This document shows, in pieces, positions 51,585 through 59,897 of a DNA stretch of 64,000 nt. The notes beneath the pieces are model-generated. The model searched no databases. It worked only from the letters and a program-made list of their open reading frames with translations, and was not told the origin of the DNA. The DNA comes from UBA12018 sp051656605 (GTDB taxonomy: Bacteria; Bacteroidota; Bacteroidia; Bacteroidales; CAMTPD01), in the NCBI GenBank assembly GCA_051656605.1, contig JBOGCF010000007.1:1-64000 (forward strand), written 5' to 3'. The first letter of the stretch is position 1. Every line of letters starts with the position of its first letter. The position numbers and the translations under genes are program-made.

Positions 51585-53246
51585 TTAATTTCGCAATAAC
51601 AGATCGCGAGCGTTCGCTAAAGCCGAATCTGTAAGAGCTGAGCCACTCAACATACGAGCTAATTCCTCGACCCGTTCGTCAAAACTTAGGCGACGAATAC
51701 TCGTAACGGTAGCGTCTTCACGATCTTCTTTGTACACAAAATAATGTTCTGCTCCTTTAGATGCCACCTGTGGAAGGTGAGTAATGGTAAACACTTGCAT
51801 ATTATATCCCAGTTCTTTCATAATATCACCCATTTTGTCGGCAACTTCACCAGAAACTCCTGTGTCAATTTCATCAAACACAATCGTAGGCAAAGCCATT
51901 ATTCCTGAGATTAAGGCTTTAATACATAGCATTAATCGGGAAATTTCACCCCCGGAAGCCGTTTGTTCTACAGGTTGCAGCGGTGCATTCTTATTCGCTG
52001 AGAATAAGAATCTAATTTGATCGAGACCATCACCTTCAGGATTTTCACGCGTTGAGAACTCTACGTTGAAGCGTGCATTCGGCATTCCTAAAATTGAAAC
52101 TTTCTCAACAAGATCATTTTCAAAAGTAATTGCAGCTTCTTGTCGCAGTCTAGAGAGTTGCTGCCCTGTTTGCACAACCTGCTGATAAGCCTTTTCTTTC
52201 TTTTCTTCTACCTCTACAATTGCATCTTCATAAGAATTAATCGTTTGAAGTTGTTTTTCAAACTGATCACGAAGTTCGATCAACTGATCTGTTGATGAAA
52301 CACGATGCTTTTGTTGCAAACTATTGAGTAGATTTAAGCGATCATCGACCCATTCGAGACGTTCCGGATTAAACTCAACTTCCTCTATTTGCGATTCGAT
52401 CTCCGACATCAGATCTTTCAGATCAATATATGAACTTTCGAGACGACTTTCAACCTCTTCCGCTTTTGCAAAATACTTTCCAGACTGATGAGCATACCCT
52501 TTTGCAGTCTTTAGCATCGACACAATACCAGACTCATCGTTATCGAGTAATTGCAAAATTTTATATAGTGAAGCCTTTATCTCCTCAGCATGTGTCAGTT
52601 TCTCTTGTTCAGCCTCTAGCTCCTCTTGCTCACCATCAATCAAGTTTGCTTCACTTAATTGAGTGTATTGAAAATTAATATAGTCTTCTTCTTGTTTTGA
52701 TTTCTCTGCTTCGTCGACAAGACGTTTGTGTTCTTTATCGAGTTTATTATACGCTTTATACTCTTGCTTGTACTTCTGCAATAAAAAGTCTGACTTTGCC
52801 ACTACATCAATAACATTAAGCTGAAAATGAGTATTCCCCAGCAACAAGTTTTGATGTTGGGAGTGAATATCGATCAACATAGTGCCTAAATCTTTCAATT
52901 GAGTTAATGACACTGGTGTATCATTGATAAACGAACGAGACTTTCCATTAGTCATTACCTCTCGACGAATAAGACAATATTCTTTATCGTACTCAAGATC
53001 GTTATCGGTAAAGAAATCTTCGAGATGATACGACGATAGATCAAAAACGGCTTCGATCGTGCATTTAGCAGCTCCGTGCTTGATACTTTTGACATCAGCA
53101 CGCTGCCCTAATACCAAGGATAAAGCTCCAAGTATGATGGATTTACCAGCTCCGGTTTCACCTGTAATGACCGAAAGGCCATTGGTAAACTCTATTTCGA
53201 GCTGATCGATTAGCGCATAATTCTGTATATACAGAGACTTTAGCAT
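51585..53246 (-). CDS. recN: DNA repair protein RecN
   Basis: A 553-residue SMC-like ATPase for double-strand break repair. The Walker A G-E-T-G-A-G-K-S is at residues 29-36, central coiled coils (about 160-370) flank a hinge, and the C-terminal half has S-G-G-E-I-S-R-L-M-L and the Walker B F-D-E-I-D-T-G-V-S-G. Length is normal. It starts 3 bp after the coaBC stop codon and so is probably translated from the same mRNA. Confidence 0.96.
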   Translation of the reverse strand: MLKSLYIQNYALIDQLEIEFTNGLSVITGETGAGKSIILGALSLVLGQRADVKSIKHGAAKCTIEAVFDLSSYHLEDFFTDNDLEYDKEYCLIRREVMTNGKSRSFINDTPVSLTQLKDLGTMLIDIHSQHQNLLLGNTHFQLNVIDVVAKSDFLLQKYKQEYKAYNKLDKEHKRLVDEAEKSKQEEDYINFQYTQLSEANLIDGEQEELEAEQEKLTHAEEIKASLYKILQLLDNDESGIVSMLKTAKGYAHQSGKYFAKAEEVESRLESSYIDLKDLMSEIESQIEEVEFNPERLEWVDDRLNLLNSLQQKHRVSSTDQLIELRDQFEKQLQTINSYEDAIVEVEEKKEKAYQQVVQTGQQLSRLRQEAAITFENDLVEKVSILGMPNARFNVEFSTRENPEGDGLDQIRFLFSANKNAPLQPVEQTASGGEISRLMLCIKALISGIMALPTIVFDEIDTGVSGEVADKMGDIMKELGYNMQVFTITHLPQVASKGAEHYFVYKEDREDATVTSIRRLSFDERVEELARMLSGSALTDSALANARDLLLRN

Positions 53247-53249
53247 AGG

Positions 53250-53894
53250 TTACTTTTTTGCGTATAAACGTGTTTGAAGAAAATCAATGATATCTCCTGC
53301 AACTTTTTGTTTCGATTTCAATGGATACTCTTTGGCCTCTCCGCAATCTGAGATAATGGTCACTTTATTTGTATCACACTGAAAACCTGCACCTTCTTGT
53401 TGTAGAGAATTAAGCACGATAAAATCAAGATTCTTTCGCTGCAATTTTGCTTGAGCATTTTGCAGCTCATTATTTGTTTCAAGTGCAAAACCAACTAATA
53501 CCTGATCTGGGCGTTTTAGCTTTCCGAGTTCAGCTGCAATATCTTTATTGGGAACTAAATGAAGTGTCATTTCGCCAGTCTGCTCGCGCTTAATCTTTTG
53601 CGCAGCTTCTGTCTCAGGTCTGTAATCGGCAACAGCAGCACAAAGAATGGCAGCGTCTGCATCTGGAAACTGCTCTACGCTTGCCTGATACATTTGCTCT
53701 GCACTTTCTACATTGATGCGTTTGATGGATGGATGTACTGTTTTGAGAGAAACCGGACCTGCTATTAATACGACTTCAGCTCCTCGCTCGGCACAAGCCT
53801 CGGCAAGCGCAAAACCCATCTTTCCGGAAGAGTAATTACCAATGAAGCGTACAGGATCTATCTTTTCATAAGTTGGCCCCGCCGTTATGATTAC
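53250..53894 (-). CDS. coaB: Phosphopantothenate-cysteine ligase part of CoaBC (downstream of a frameshift)
   Basis: The CoaB half joins cysteine to 4'-phosphopantothenate in CoA synthesis. The frame ending at 53250 can be followed upstream to the A-tract at 53895-53905 and reads V-I-I-T-A-G-P-T, then F-I-G-N-Y-S-S-G-K-M-G, the normal CoaB start without its own start codon. The first internal ATG (53819) would remove the nucleotide-binding T-A-G-P-T motif. Later motifs are A-A-V-A-D-Y and V-G-F-A-L-E-T. It is in a different frame from the CoaC half; 12 As instead of 11 would fuse them. Confidence 0.88.
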   Translation of the reverse strand, partial: VIITAGPTYEKIDPVRFIGNYSSGKMGFALAEACAERGAEVVLIAGPVSLKTVHPSIKRINVESAEQMYQASVEQFPDADAAILCAAVADYRPETEAAQKIKREQTGEMTLHLVPNKDIAAELGKLKRPDQVLVGFALETNNELQNAQAKLQRKNLDFIVLNSLQQEGAGFQCDTNKVTIISDCGEAKEYPLKSKQKVAGDIIDFLQTRLYAKK

Positions 53895-54460
53895 TTTTTT
53901 TTTTTAAGAGCTTCCTCTTGAACAAAAAATGCTTCAAGTTTTGCGACAATAGTATCAGGCTCTTCCATACGTCCTTTTCCTTGCAAATGGCTTGCTAATT
54001 CACCAAATCCAGGTTCGATAATATGGTTTCCATAGCTTTCTAAAATATCAAGATTACGTTTTGTAGAAGGATGAGCAAACATATCAAGGTCCATTGCCGG
54101 AGCAATAAACACAGGGGCTTTACATGACATGTAACAAGTAATTAGCATATTATCAGCAATTCCATTAGCCATCTTTCCTAAAGTAGAAGCAGTAGCCGGT
54201 GCCACGACCATTGCATCAGCCCATAAACCCAAGTCGACATGGCTATGCCATGAACCATCTGTATGCGCAAAGAACTCACTTAATACAGGGCGTCCGCTCA
54301 AGGCCGACAATGTAACTGGTGTAATGAATTCTTTACCAGACGGAGTAATTACAACCTGTACCTCTGCTCCTTTTTTCACGAATGCTCTTACCAAATAAGC
54401 CGCTTTATATGCAGCAATACTTCCTGTTACGCCTAATATGATTTTCTTTCCTTTCAACAT
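53891..54460 (-). CDS. coaC: Phosphopantothenoylcysteine decarboxylase part of CoaBC (upstream of a frameshift)
   Basis: The CoaC half is an FMN-dependent decarboxylase of phosphopantothenoylcysteine. It shows G-V-T-G-S-I-A-A-Y-K at residues 10-19, the catalytic His in W-H-S-H-V-D-L-G, A-P-A-T-A-S-T-L-G-K-M-A-N-G-I-A-D-N, and P-A-M-D-L-D-M. The frame ends K-K-K-K-stop at the A-tract instead of continuing into CoaB as in the usual roughly 400-residue fusion. A functional decarboxylase could still be made from this piece alone. Confidence 0.9.
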   Translation of the reverse strand: MLKGKKIILGVTGSIAAYKAAYLVRAFVKKGAEVQVVITPSGKEFITPVTLSALSGRPVLSEFFAHTDGSWHSHVDLGLWADAMVVAPATASTLGKMANGIADNMLITCYMSCKAPVFIAPAMDLDMFAHPSTKRNLDILESYGNHIIEPGFGELASHLQGKGRMEEPDTIVAKLEAFFVQEEALKKKK

Positions 54461-54518
54461 ATTATTCTTATTTTAGTCGAAGTCACTGTTTCTTTGTGGT
54501 TATAAACTCGAATGACCT

Positions 54519-54573
54519 CAAAAAGTGAAAGCCCAAGCTGCTGTAAAATTAAACAACAGCCTAAGCTTTTCGC
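54519..54573 (-). terminator. Terminator-like hairpin between the exonuclease and coaBC genes
   Basis: An imperfect long stem, with GGCTGTTGT / ACAGCAGC at its core, is followed on the minus strand by TTTTTG. It suggests partial termination inside the gene run. Confidence 0.55.
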
Positions 54574-54581
54574 TATATCAA

Positions 54582-55349
54582 TTACTTATTGAATTCTCTT
54601 AGTTTGATTTTTGTCAACATTTGCTTGGTATTAAGAGGGAAATCACCCTGCATCATCCACGCATAGTATCCTGGCTCTTGTTTTAGAATATCACAAACGA
54701 GTTTACCTCTAAACTTTCCGAAATTAAAAACTTCTTCTCCTTTATCATTATAGATCATACGACCAGCAAAGTCTACATTGTTTGTAAAACAAGAAAACTC
54801 AGACAAAAAGTTTATATCATTTTGCAATTCCGGATAACGATCCAATTGTGATTTAAGAATTTCGTAAGTTGCACGAGTATCTGCTTCTGCAGAGTGTGCG
54901 TCCTCTAACGTTCTATCACAATAAAATTTATAAGCCGCAGATAGTGTACGTTGCTCCAATTTATGAAAAATTGTTTGAACATCGACAAATTTACGTTTGC
55001 TCAAGTCAATATCTACACCTGCACGTAAAAACTCTTCTGCAAGCAACGGAATATCAAAACGGTTAGAGTTGTAACCTGCAAGATCACAACCTTCAATTTG
55101 AGTAGCCAAGGATTTTGCCAATGTTTTGAATGTCGGGCACTCTGCTACATCTTCATCTGTAATTCCGTGTACTGCCGTTGCTTCTGCTGGAATAGGCATT
55201 TCTGGGTTTACGCGTCTTGTTTTAATCTCCTCATCACCGTTTGGATATACTTTTAGGTATGAGATCTCAACAATTCTATCTTTAGAGATATTAATCCCGG
55301 TTGTCTCCAAGTCGAAGAAGACGATTGGGTTCTTAAGGTTTAATTGCAT
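54582..55349 (-). CDS. DnaQ-like 3'-5' exonuclease (DNA polymerase III epsilon-type)
   Basis: A 255-residue DEDDh exonuclease: F-D-L-E-T-T-G (residues 13-19) with Asp and Glu, V-H-G-I-T-D-E-D-V, N-S-N-R-F-D-I-P-L-L with the third Asp, and H-S-A-E-A-D-T with the catalytic His and last Asp. The extra C-terminal region (F-N-F-G-K-F-R-G) is seen in Bacteroidota members. It lies 15 bp after dnaN, so a proofreading or repair role with the sliding clamp is plausible. Whether it is the replicative epsilon subunit is not certain. Confidence 0.9.
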   Translation of the reverse strand: MQLNLKNPIVFFDLETTGINISKDRIVEISYLKVYPNGDEEIKTRRVNPEMPIPAEATAVHGITDEDVAECPTFKTLAKSLATQIEGCDLAGYNSNRFDIPLLAEEFLRAGVDIDLSKRKFVDVQTIFHKLEQRTLSAAYKFYCDRTLEDAHSAEADTRATYEILKSQLDRYPELQNDINFLSEFSCFTNNVDFAGRMIYNDKGEEVFNFGKFRGKLVCDILKQEPGYYAWMMQGDFPLNTKQMLTKIKLREFNK

Positions 55350-55364
55350 TTGTAAAGAGAAAAA

Positions 55365-56489
55365 TTAGTCATTCAACATCATTGGCATCAATAGCATTAC
55401 AAGTTCTTCATCTGCCTCATTAACCATAGGCACGATAAGACCTGCACGTGATGGATCAGCCAATTCTAATACAACCTCAGTAGCATTGATATTATTCAAA
55501 ATCTCAATCAAATAAGAAGCCTTGAAACCAATACTTAGACTTACATCTCCATATTGACAGCTAATACGCTCTTCAGCTGCGGTAGAAAAGTCAACGTCTT
55601 GTGCTGAGATAATGATTTGATCTGTCACTACCTGAAACTTTACAAGGTTGCTCGACTGACTAGAGAATACAGATACACGCTTCAATGCATTAAGCAACAT
55701 GATTCTGTCTACAATTACTTTATGCGGATTTTCTTTTGGAATTACCGAGTTATAGTTTGGGTAACGTCCTTCGATAAGACGACAAGTCATCTCAAAGTTA
55801 GGCACTTTGAACAACGCATTTTTATCATCAAAACGAACTTCAACTACAGAAGATTCCTTAGCTAAGATACCTTTCAATAAATTGGCAGGTTTCTTTGGAA
55901 GAATAAAAGCCGCACGCTGTCCCGATTGCAAAGCCATATTTCTATACTTAACCAACTTGTGACCATCTGAAGCTACGAATGTAAGATCATCTGGAGTAAG
56001 ATCGAAATACACACCATTCATTACAGGACGAAGTTCATCATCGGCTGTTGCAAAGAATGTACGATTGATACCACTCAACAACATTTGGGCATCAATATTG
56101 AAAGATGCTGCATCTTCACTGAGCGTTTTATATTCCGGATAAGTATCGCCACGCTGACCGATAAAGTTGTATTTACCATTTTGAAAATAAATAAACACCT
56201 CCAAGTTTGAGTCGTCGATCGTAAATATCAGCGGTTGATCTGCTAATTCTTTTAAAGGATCTAGAAGTATCTTAGCAGAAACGGCAAAAACACCACTTCC
56301 CTCTACATTGTTTACTTCCAAAGATGTCACCATTCTTGTTTCCGCATCTGAAGCTGTAATTGAAAGCGTATTTCCTTGCAGATCGAACAGGAAGCTATCC
56401 AAGATAGGCAACGAGTTTTTTGATGCAATTACCTTGCTGATTTGTTGTAAATGCGACAACAAAGTCATACTTGATACCTCAAATTTCAT
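55365..56489 (-). CDS. dnaN: DNA polymerase III sliding clamp (beta subunit)
   Basis: A 374-residue ring-forming clamp with three similar domains. Typical segments are V-I-A-S-K-N-S-L-P-I-L-D near residue 20, T-A-S-D-A-E-T-R-M, F-V-A-S-D-G-H-K-L-V in domain 2, and a C-terminal L-L-M-P-M. The end region forms the hydrophobic pocket for partner peptides. A minus-strand -7 element TAAATTTG (56567-56574) lies about 80 bp upstream. It is not next to dnaA, the order typical of other phyla. Confidence 0.96.
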   Translation of the reverse strand: MKFEVSSMTLLSHLQQISKVIASKNSLPILDSFLFDLQGNTLSITASDAETRMVTSLEVNNVEGSGVFAVSAKILLDPLKELADQPLIFTIDDSNLEVFIYFQNGKYNFIGQRGDTYPEYKTLSEDAASFNIDAQMLLSGINRTFFATADDELRPVMNGVYFDLTPDDLTFVASDGHKLVKYRNMALQSGQRAAFILPKKPANLLKGILAKESSVVEVRFDDKNALFKVPNFEMTCRLIEGRYPNYNSVIPKENPHKVIVDRIMLLNALKRVSVFSSQSSNLVKFQVVTDQIIISAQDVDFSTAAEERISCQYGDVSLSIGFKASYLIEILNNINATEVVLELADPSRAGLIVPMVNEADEELVMLLMPMMLND

Positions 56490-56566
56490 ATCCCTTGCTA
56501 TTTATAATGTTTTTCTGATTATCAATTAAATGCACATATACCGTTTCAAAACAATATTTATGCATA

Positions 56567-56574
56567 CAAATTTA
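56567..56574 (-). promoter_or_regulatory. -7 element (TAAATTTG) for dnaN
   Basis: Exact TAnnTTTG match on the minus strand. It overlaps the T-rich end of the terminator of the ribosomal-protein operon. Confidence 0.5.
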
Positions 56575-56579
56575 ATAAA

Positions 56580-56618
56580 AAAAAAGAGAGACACCCTTTC
56601 GGACATCTCTCTTTTTAT
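56580..56618 (-). terminator. Terminator of rpmB-rpmG-DUF4295
   Basis: Stem AAAAAGAGAGA / TCTCTCTTTTT with a small internal hairpin. Minus-strand T-run follows. Confidence 0.85.
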
Positions 56619-56635
56619 AAATTTCGTTGAGAATA

Positions 56636-56788
56636 TTACTTTGAAAAGTATTCTTTCACGTTGTCATTAGGAACCATTTCTTCTTGAAATGTGTAGGCTC
56701 CTGTCTTAGGAGATTTTACCATCTTGATAACTTTCGAAAAAGTACGTCCTTCTCCTTTTTTATACGATGCAACTGTTTTCTTTGCCAT
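56636..56788 (-). CDS. DUF4295 small protein
   Basis: A 50-residue basic protein beginning M-A-K-K-T-V-A-S-Y and ending N-V-K-E-Y-F-S-K. DUF4295 is restricted to Bacteroidota and is regularly encoded beside rpmG and rpmB, so a ribosome-associated role is likely. It lies 15 bp after rpmG in the same operon and was located by hand because it is short. Confidence 0.88.
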   Translation of the reverse strand: MAKKTVASYKKGEGRTFSKVIKMVKSPKTGAYTFQEEMVPNDNVKEYFSK

Positions 56789-56803
56789 GATTCAATCTCC
56801 TAA

Positions 56804-56992
56804 TTACTTAATTTCTTTGTGAAGTGTTACTTTCTTAAGAATTGGGTTGTATTTTTTCAACTCGATTCTTTGAGTAGTATTCTTTCTATTCTTTGTAGTA
56901 ATATATCTAGATGTTCCTGGCATACCACTTTCTTTATGCTCTGTGCACTCTAGAATAACTTGCACTCTGTTACCTTTTGCTTTTTTTGCCAT
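56804..56992 (-). CDS. rpmG: 50S ribosomal protein L33
   Basis: 62 residues with A-K-K-A-K-G-N-R-V-Q-V-I-L-E-C-T-E, then T-S-R-Y-I-T-T-K-N-R-K-N-T and a terminal V-T-L-H-K-E-I-K. It has one Cys only (E-C-T-E) and no C-x2-C pairs, so it is the zinc-independent form. It lies between rpmB and DUF4295. Confidence 0.97.
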   Translation of the reverse strand: MAKKAKGNRVQVILECTEHKESGMPGTSRYITTKNRKNTTQRIELKKYNPILKKVTLHKEIK

Positions 56993-57010
56993 CTTTCAAT
57001 TCTCCTCTGA

Positions 57011-57250
57011 TTAAGCGTTTAAATGACCCTTTTCAGCGGCTTGTTTGATCGCTGCATCCAAGCCTAACTTATTAATAACACGCAAGCCTGCAGCAGAAAT
57101 ATTCAGGCTAACCCAACAATCTTGTTCTACCCAAAAGAACTTTTTTGTAAACAAGTTGACATTGAATTTACGTTTCGTTCTTCTCTTTGAGTGAGAAACG
57201 TTATTGCCAACCATTGCTTTTTTTCCGGTAATTTGACAAATTTTAGACAT
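57011..57250 (-). CDS. rpmB: 50S ribosomal protein L28
   Basis: 79 residues starting M-S-K-I-C-Q-I-T-G-K-K-A and including S-K-R-R-T-K-R-K-F-N-V-N-L. Typical C-terminal segment S-A-A-G-L-R-V-I-N-K. It is the first gene of the operon, with a leader of about 190 nt and a minus-strand -7 TACCTTTG at 57446-57453. Confidence 0.97.
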   Translation of the reverse strand: MSKICQITGKKAMVGNNVSHSKRRTKRKFNVNLFTKKFFWVEQDCWVSLNISAAGLRVINKLGLDAAIKQAAEKGHLNA

Positions 57251-57445
57251 CGCTATCTTTTTTAATTGTTTTATTTTTAGCTGAATCCATCAGCTTATAA
57301 TAATTCAGCGCAAAGTAAATCATTTTTTCTATTATGCAACTTTTCGAACAACAGTCATCCAAACCACTTCAGCTAGCATCCGCTGAAATAGAAAAAACCG
57401 TCTACTCTGGAAGGCGATACTACTTCTCTGATCACTTTACGAGCG

Positions 57446-57453
57446 CAAAGGTA
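57446..57453 (-). promoter_or_regulatory. -7 element (TACCTTTG) for the rpmB operon
   Basis: Exact match on the minus strand. The resulting leader of about 190 nt contains the hairpin TTCAGC / GCTGAA (about 57370-57390). Confidence 0.6.
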
Positions 57454-57496
57454 ATATTATTTTTGATATTTACAACCCGTAAATGCGCATATTTTT

Positions 57497-58750
57497 TCAT
57501 TTCTTGAGATCTTCTTTGATAAAATCATAGAGCATCAGTAATGCATTGCTAACACTTCGCTGTATATTTTGCTCACGATCAATACCAAAGCGAAAACAGT
57601 GAGATTTGACTGCAACTTTAGAGGCAACTGCAACCCAAACGGTCCCCACCGGTTTTTCTGCACTTCCACCGTCAGGCCCGGCAATTCCGGAGGTCGCAAC
57701 TGCATAGTCTACTCCTAAAGCCTTGACTACACCTTGAGCCATCTGCTCAACTACCGGCTCACTAACCGCCCCGTAATTCAGAAGATCATTCTCTTTTACT
57801 CCTAGCACAGCATGCTTCACATCATTGTGATAAGAAACTACACTACCTTTATAATAAGCTGATGATCCAGAGTTGGCCGTAATCGATGCAGCAATTGCCC
57901 CACCTGTACAACTCTCGGCTGTCGCCATATATTTTCCAGAATCCAGCAAAAGCTGACCAATCACGCGTTGCAACGAAATATCATCGTGCGCGAAGATTGC
58001 ATCTCCAAGCAACCCTTCTAGTTTTTGCAAATATTTATCTGCAATCTGATTACATTCAACTTCATCTTGCAAATAAACAGAAATACGAAGTCGGATCATC
58101 CCATACGAAGGAAGATAAGCCAGCTTGGCTTTATAAGAAAGCTCTGCCTCAAAATCGGCCAAATAAATTGCGAGAGCTGACTCAGTATAACCTTTAACCC
58201 ACACAGTACGATGTGCGACATACAAATCTTGTTTATATTGTGCTGCAATACGGGGAAGAATACATTCTTGCATAGCCCACTTCATTTCCGAAGGCACACC
58301 TGGCAAAGAAACCACAACCTTCCCATCGGCTTCAAACCATGTAATAGGGGCTGTCCCAACTGCATTGACAAATACAACTGCATTTTCAGGAACATAAGCC
58401 TGACTATAAGTGAGCTCATTCATAGACTTCCCCCACTTCACAAACATCGATTCATTCGAAACTAACACATCTTGATTAAGCACCAATCGCGTTTTGAAGT
58501 AATCGCATAAAACCTTTTTTGTTATATCGTCTTTAGTCGGACCTAATCCTCCGGTTAAGAAAACGATATCAGACCGAAGCAAAGCCAAATCCAGCGCATT
58601 TGTGATTTCAGTCGCATCGTCTCCAATAGCTACCTTTCGCACTACCCTTACCCCTGCAGGCTCTAAAGCTTTTGCCATCCAAGCAGAGTTTGTATCAACA
58701 ACCTGCCCTATAAGCAACTCGTCTCCTATTGTTATAATTTCTGCATTCAT
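57497..58750 (-). CDS. cinA: CinA family protein (nicotinamide-nucleotide amidase type)
   Basis: A 417-residue two-domain protein. The N-terminal MoaB/MogA-like domain starts I-I-T-I-G-D-E-L-L-I-G-Q and has L-T-G-G-L-G-P-T-K-D-D. The C-terminal CinA domain has A-T-A-E-S-C-T-G-G and T-S-G-I-A-G-P-D-G-G-S. It hydrolyses nicotinamide mononucleotide or damaged pyridine nucleotides. It lies 50 bp downstream of tsaD. Confidence 0.95.
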   Translation of the reverse strand: MNAEIITIGDELLIGQVVDTNSAWMAKALEPAGVRVVRKVAIGDDATEITNALDLALLRSDIVFLTGGLGPTKDDITKKVLCDYFKTRLVLNQDVLVSNESMFVKWGKSMNELTYSQAYVPENAVVFVNAVGTAPITWFEADGKVVVSLPGVPSEMKWAMQECILPRIAAQYKQDLYVAHRTVWVKGYTESALAIYLADFEAELSYKAKLAYLPSYGMIRLRISVYLQDEVECNQIADKYLQKLEGLLGDAIFAHDDISLQRVIGQLLLDSGKYMATAESCTGGAIAASITANSGSSAYYKGSVVSYHNDVKHAVLGVKENDLLNYGAVSEPVVEQMAQGVVKALGVDYAVATSGIAGPDGGSAEKPVGTVWVAVASKVAVKSHCFRFGIDREQNIQRSVSNALLMLYDFIKEDLKK

Positions 58751-58800
58751 GATATACTTGAATTATCTCATTGTAATAGCAGAGAAAACAGCTCTTTTGT

Positions 58801-59820
58801 TTACATTGTCACACGTGCATAAGGAGCTGCATCCATACCACAAAAATCTTGATCGAAATATTTATAGTAACCAGTAATAGCAACCATTGCTGCATTATCG
58901 GTCGTATAAGCAAATTTAGGAATATGGATTTTCCAACCAAATCGTTTTGCATGATCTTCAAAAGATGCGCGCAATCCTGAGTTTGCCGAAACACCACCAG
59001 CCACTGCAACTTCCTTAATACCTAGATCTTTCGCTGCTTTACGCAGCTTATCCATCAATATTTCGATCACAGTATATTGTAGCGAAGCACACAAATCTGC
59101 TTTATTTTCTTCGATAAAGTTTGGATTCTCCTTTAAATGATCTCTCAACAGATACAAGAAAGAAGTCTTTAGTCCGCTAAAGCTATAATTATAACCCGGA
59201 ATATGTGGTTTATTAAATTTAAAAGCATGCGGATTCCCTTCCTTAGCAAGACGATCTACGACTGGTCCTCCAGGATAACCAAGACCCATCACTTTTGCAC
59301 ATTTATCAAAAGCCTCTCCGGCTGCATCATCAATTGTTTGGCCAATCACTTCCATATCGCTATGCGAACGCAATAATATAATCTGTGAATTGCCTCCCGA
59401 AACCAACAAACACAAAAATGGAAAACTAGGTTGATCCATGTCTGCTTCATCTTCTTTAATGAAGTGTGCCAACACATGTGCTTGCAAGTGATTGATATCA
59501 ATCATCGGTATATTTAACGATGCCGCAAAACCTTTAGCAAAAGAAGTCCCAACCAATAGCGACCCCATCAACCCGGGACCACGTGTAAATGCGATGGCTG
59601 AGAGCTCCGATTTATCTACTCCGGCACGCTTAAGCGCCTCAGATACAACCGGTATTATATTTTGTTGATGAGCGCGTGAAGCCAACTCGGGTACTACACC
59701 TCCATACGCCTCATGCACAGCCTGACTAGAGATTACATTCGACAAAATAACGCCGTTTCTAATCACCGATGCCGATGTATCATCACAAGAAGATTCTATC
59801 CCTAATATCGTAACGTCCAT
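58801..59820 (-). CDS. tsaD: tRNA threonylcarbamoyladenosine synthase subunit TsaD
   Basis: A 339-residue Kae1/TsaD protein that transfers the threonylcarbamoyl group to A37 of tRNAs. It has I-L-G-I-E-S-S-C-D-D-T at the N-terminus, the metal-binding H-L-Q-A-H near residue 112, and L-V-S-G-G-N-S in the nucleotide site. Late motif is A-V-A-G-G-V-S-A-N-S. It is divergent from the TamB-like gene. Confidence 0.97.
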   Translation of the reverse strand: MDVTILGIESSCDDTSASVIRNGVILSNVISSQAVHEAYGGVVPELASRAHQQNIIPVVSEALKRAGVDKSELSAIAFTRGPGLMGSLLVGTSFAKGFAASLNIPMIDINHLQAHVLAHFIKEDEADMDQPSFPFLCLLVSGGNSQIILLRSHSDMEVIGQTIDDAAGEAFDKCAKVMGLGYPGGPVVDRLAKEGNPHAFKFNKPHIPGYNYSFSGLKTSFLYLLRDHLKENPNFIEENKADLCASLQYTVIEILMDKLRKAAKDLGIKEVAVAGGVSANSGLRASFEDHAKRFGWKIHIPKFAYTTDNAAMVAITGYYKYFDQDFCGMDAAPYARVTM

Positions 59821-59868
59821 ACTTCTATTTTTTTATGCAAATAAACAAAATCTATCGCTAATTTGTCG

Positions 59869-59876
59869 TAGTTTTG
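59869..59876 (+). promoter_or_regulatory. -7 element (TAGTTTTG) for the TamB-like gene
   Basis: Exact TAnnTTTG match. The predicted transcript start lies near 59884, only about 14-23 nt before the proposed noncanonical start codons. Confidence 0.55.
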
Positions 59877-59897
59877 TGATTAAAATAAGATAAAGAT

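Noticed and set aside
53819..53894. CoaB as an independent gene starting at the ATG at 53819
   Set aside because: This start would cut away the T-A-G-P-T nucleotide-binding loop and the N-Y-S-S-G segment that are present upstream in the same frame.
57251..57496. tRNA gene in the gap upstream of rpmB
   Set aside because: The small hairpins there do not form a cloverleaf, and no T-loop (GTTCRA) or CCA-end pattern was found.
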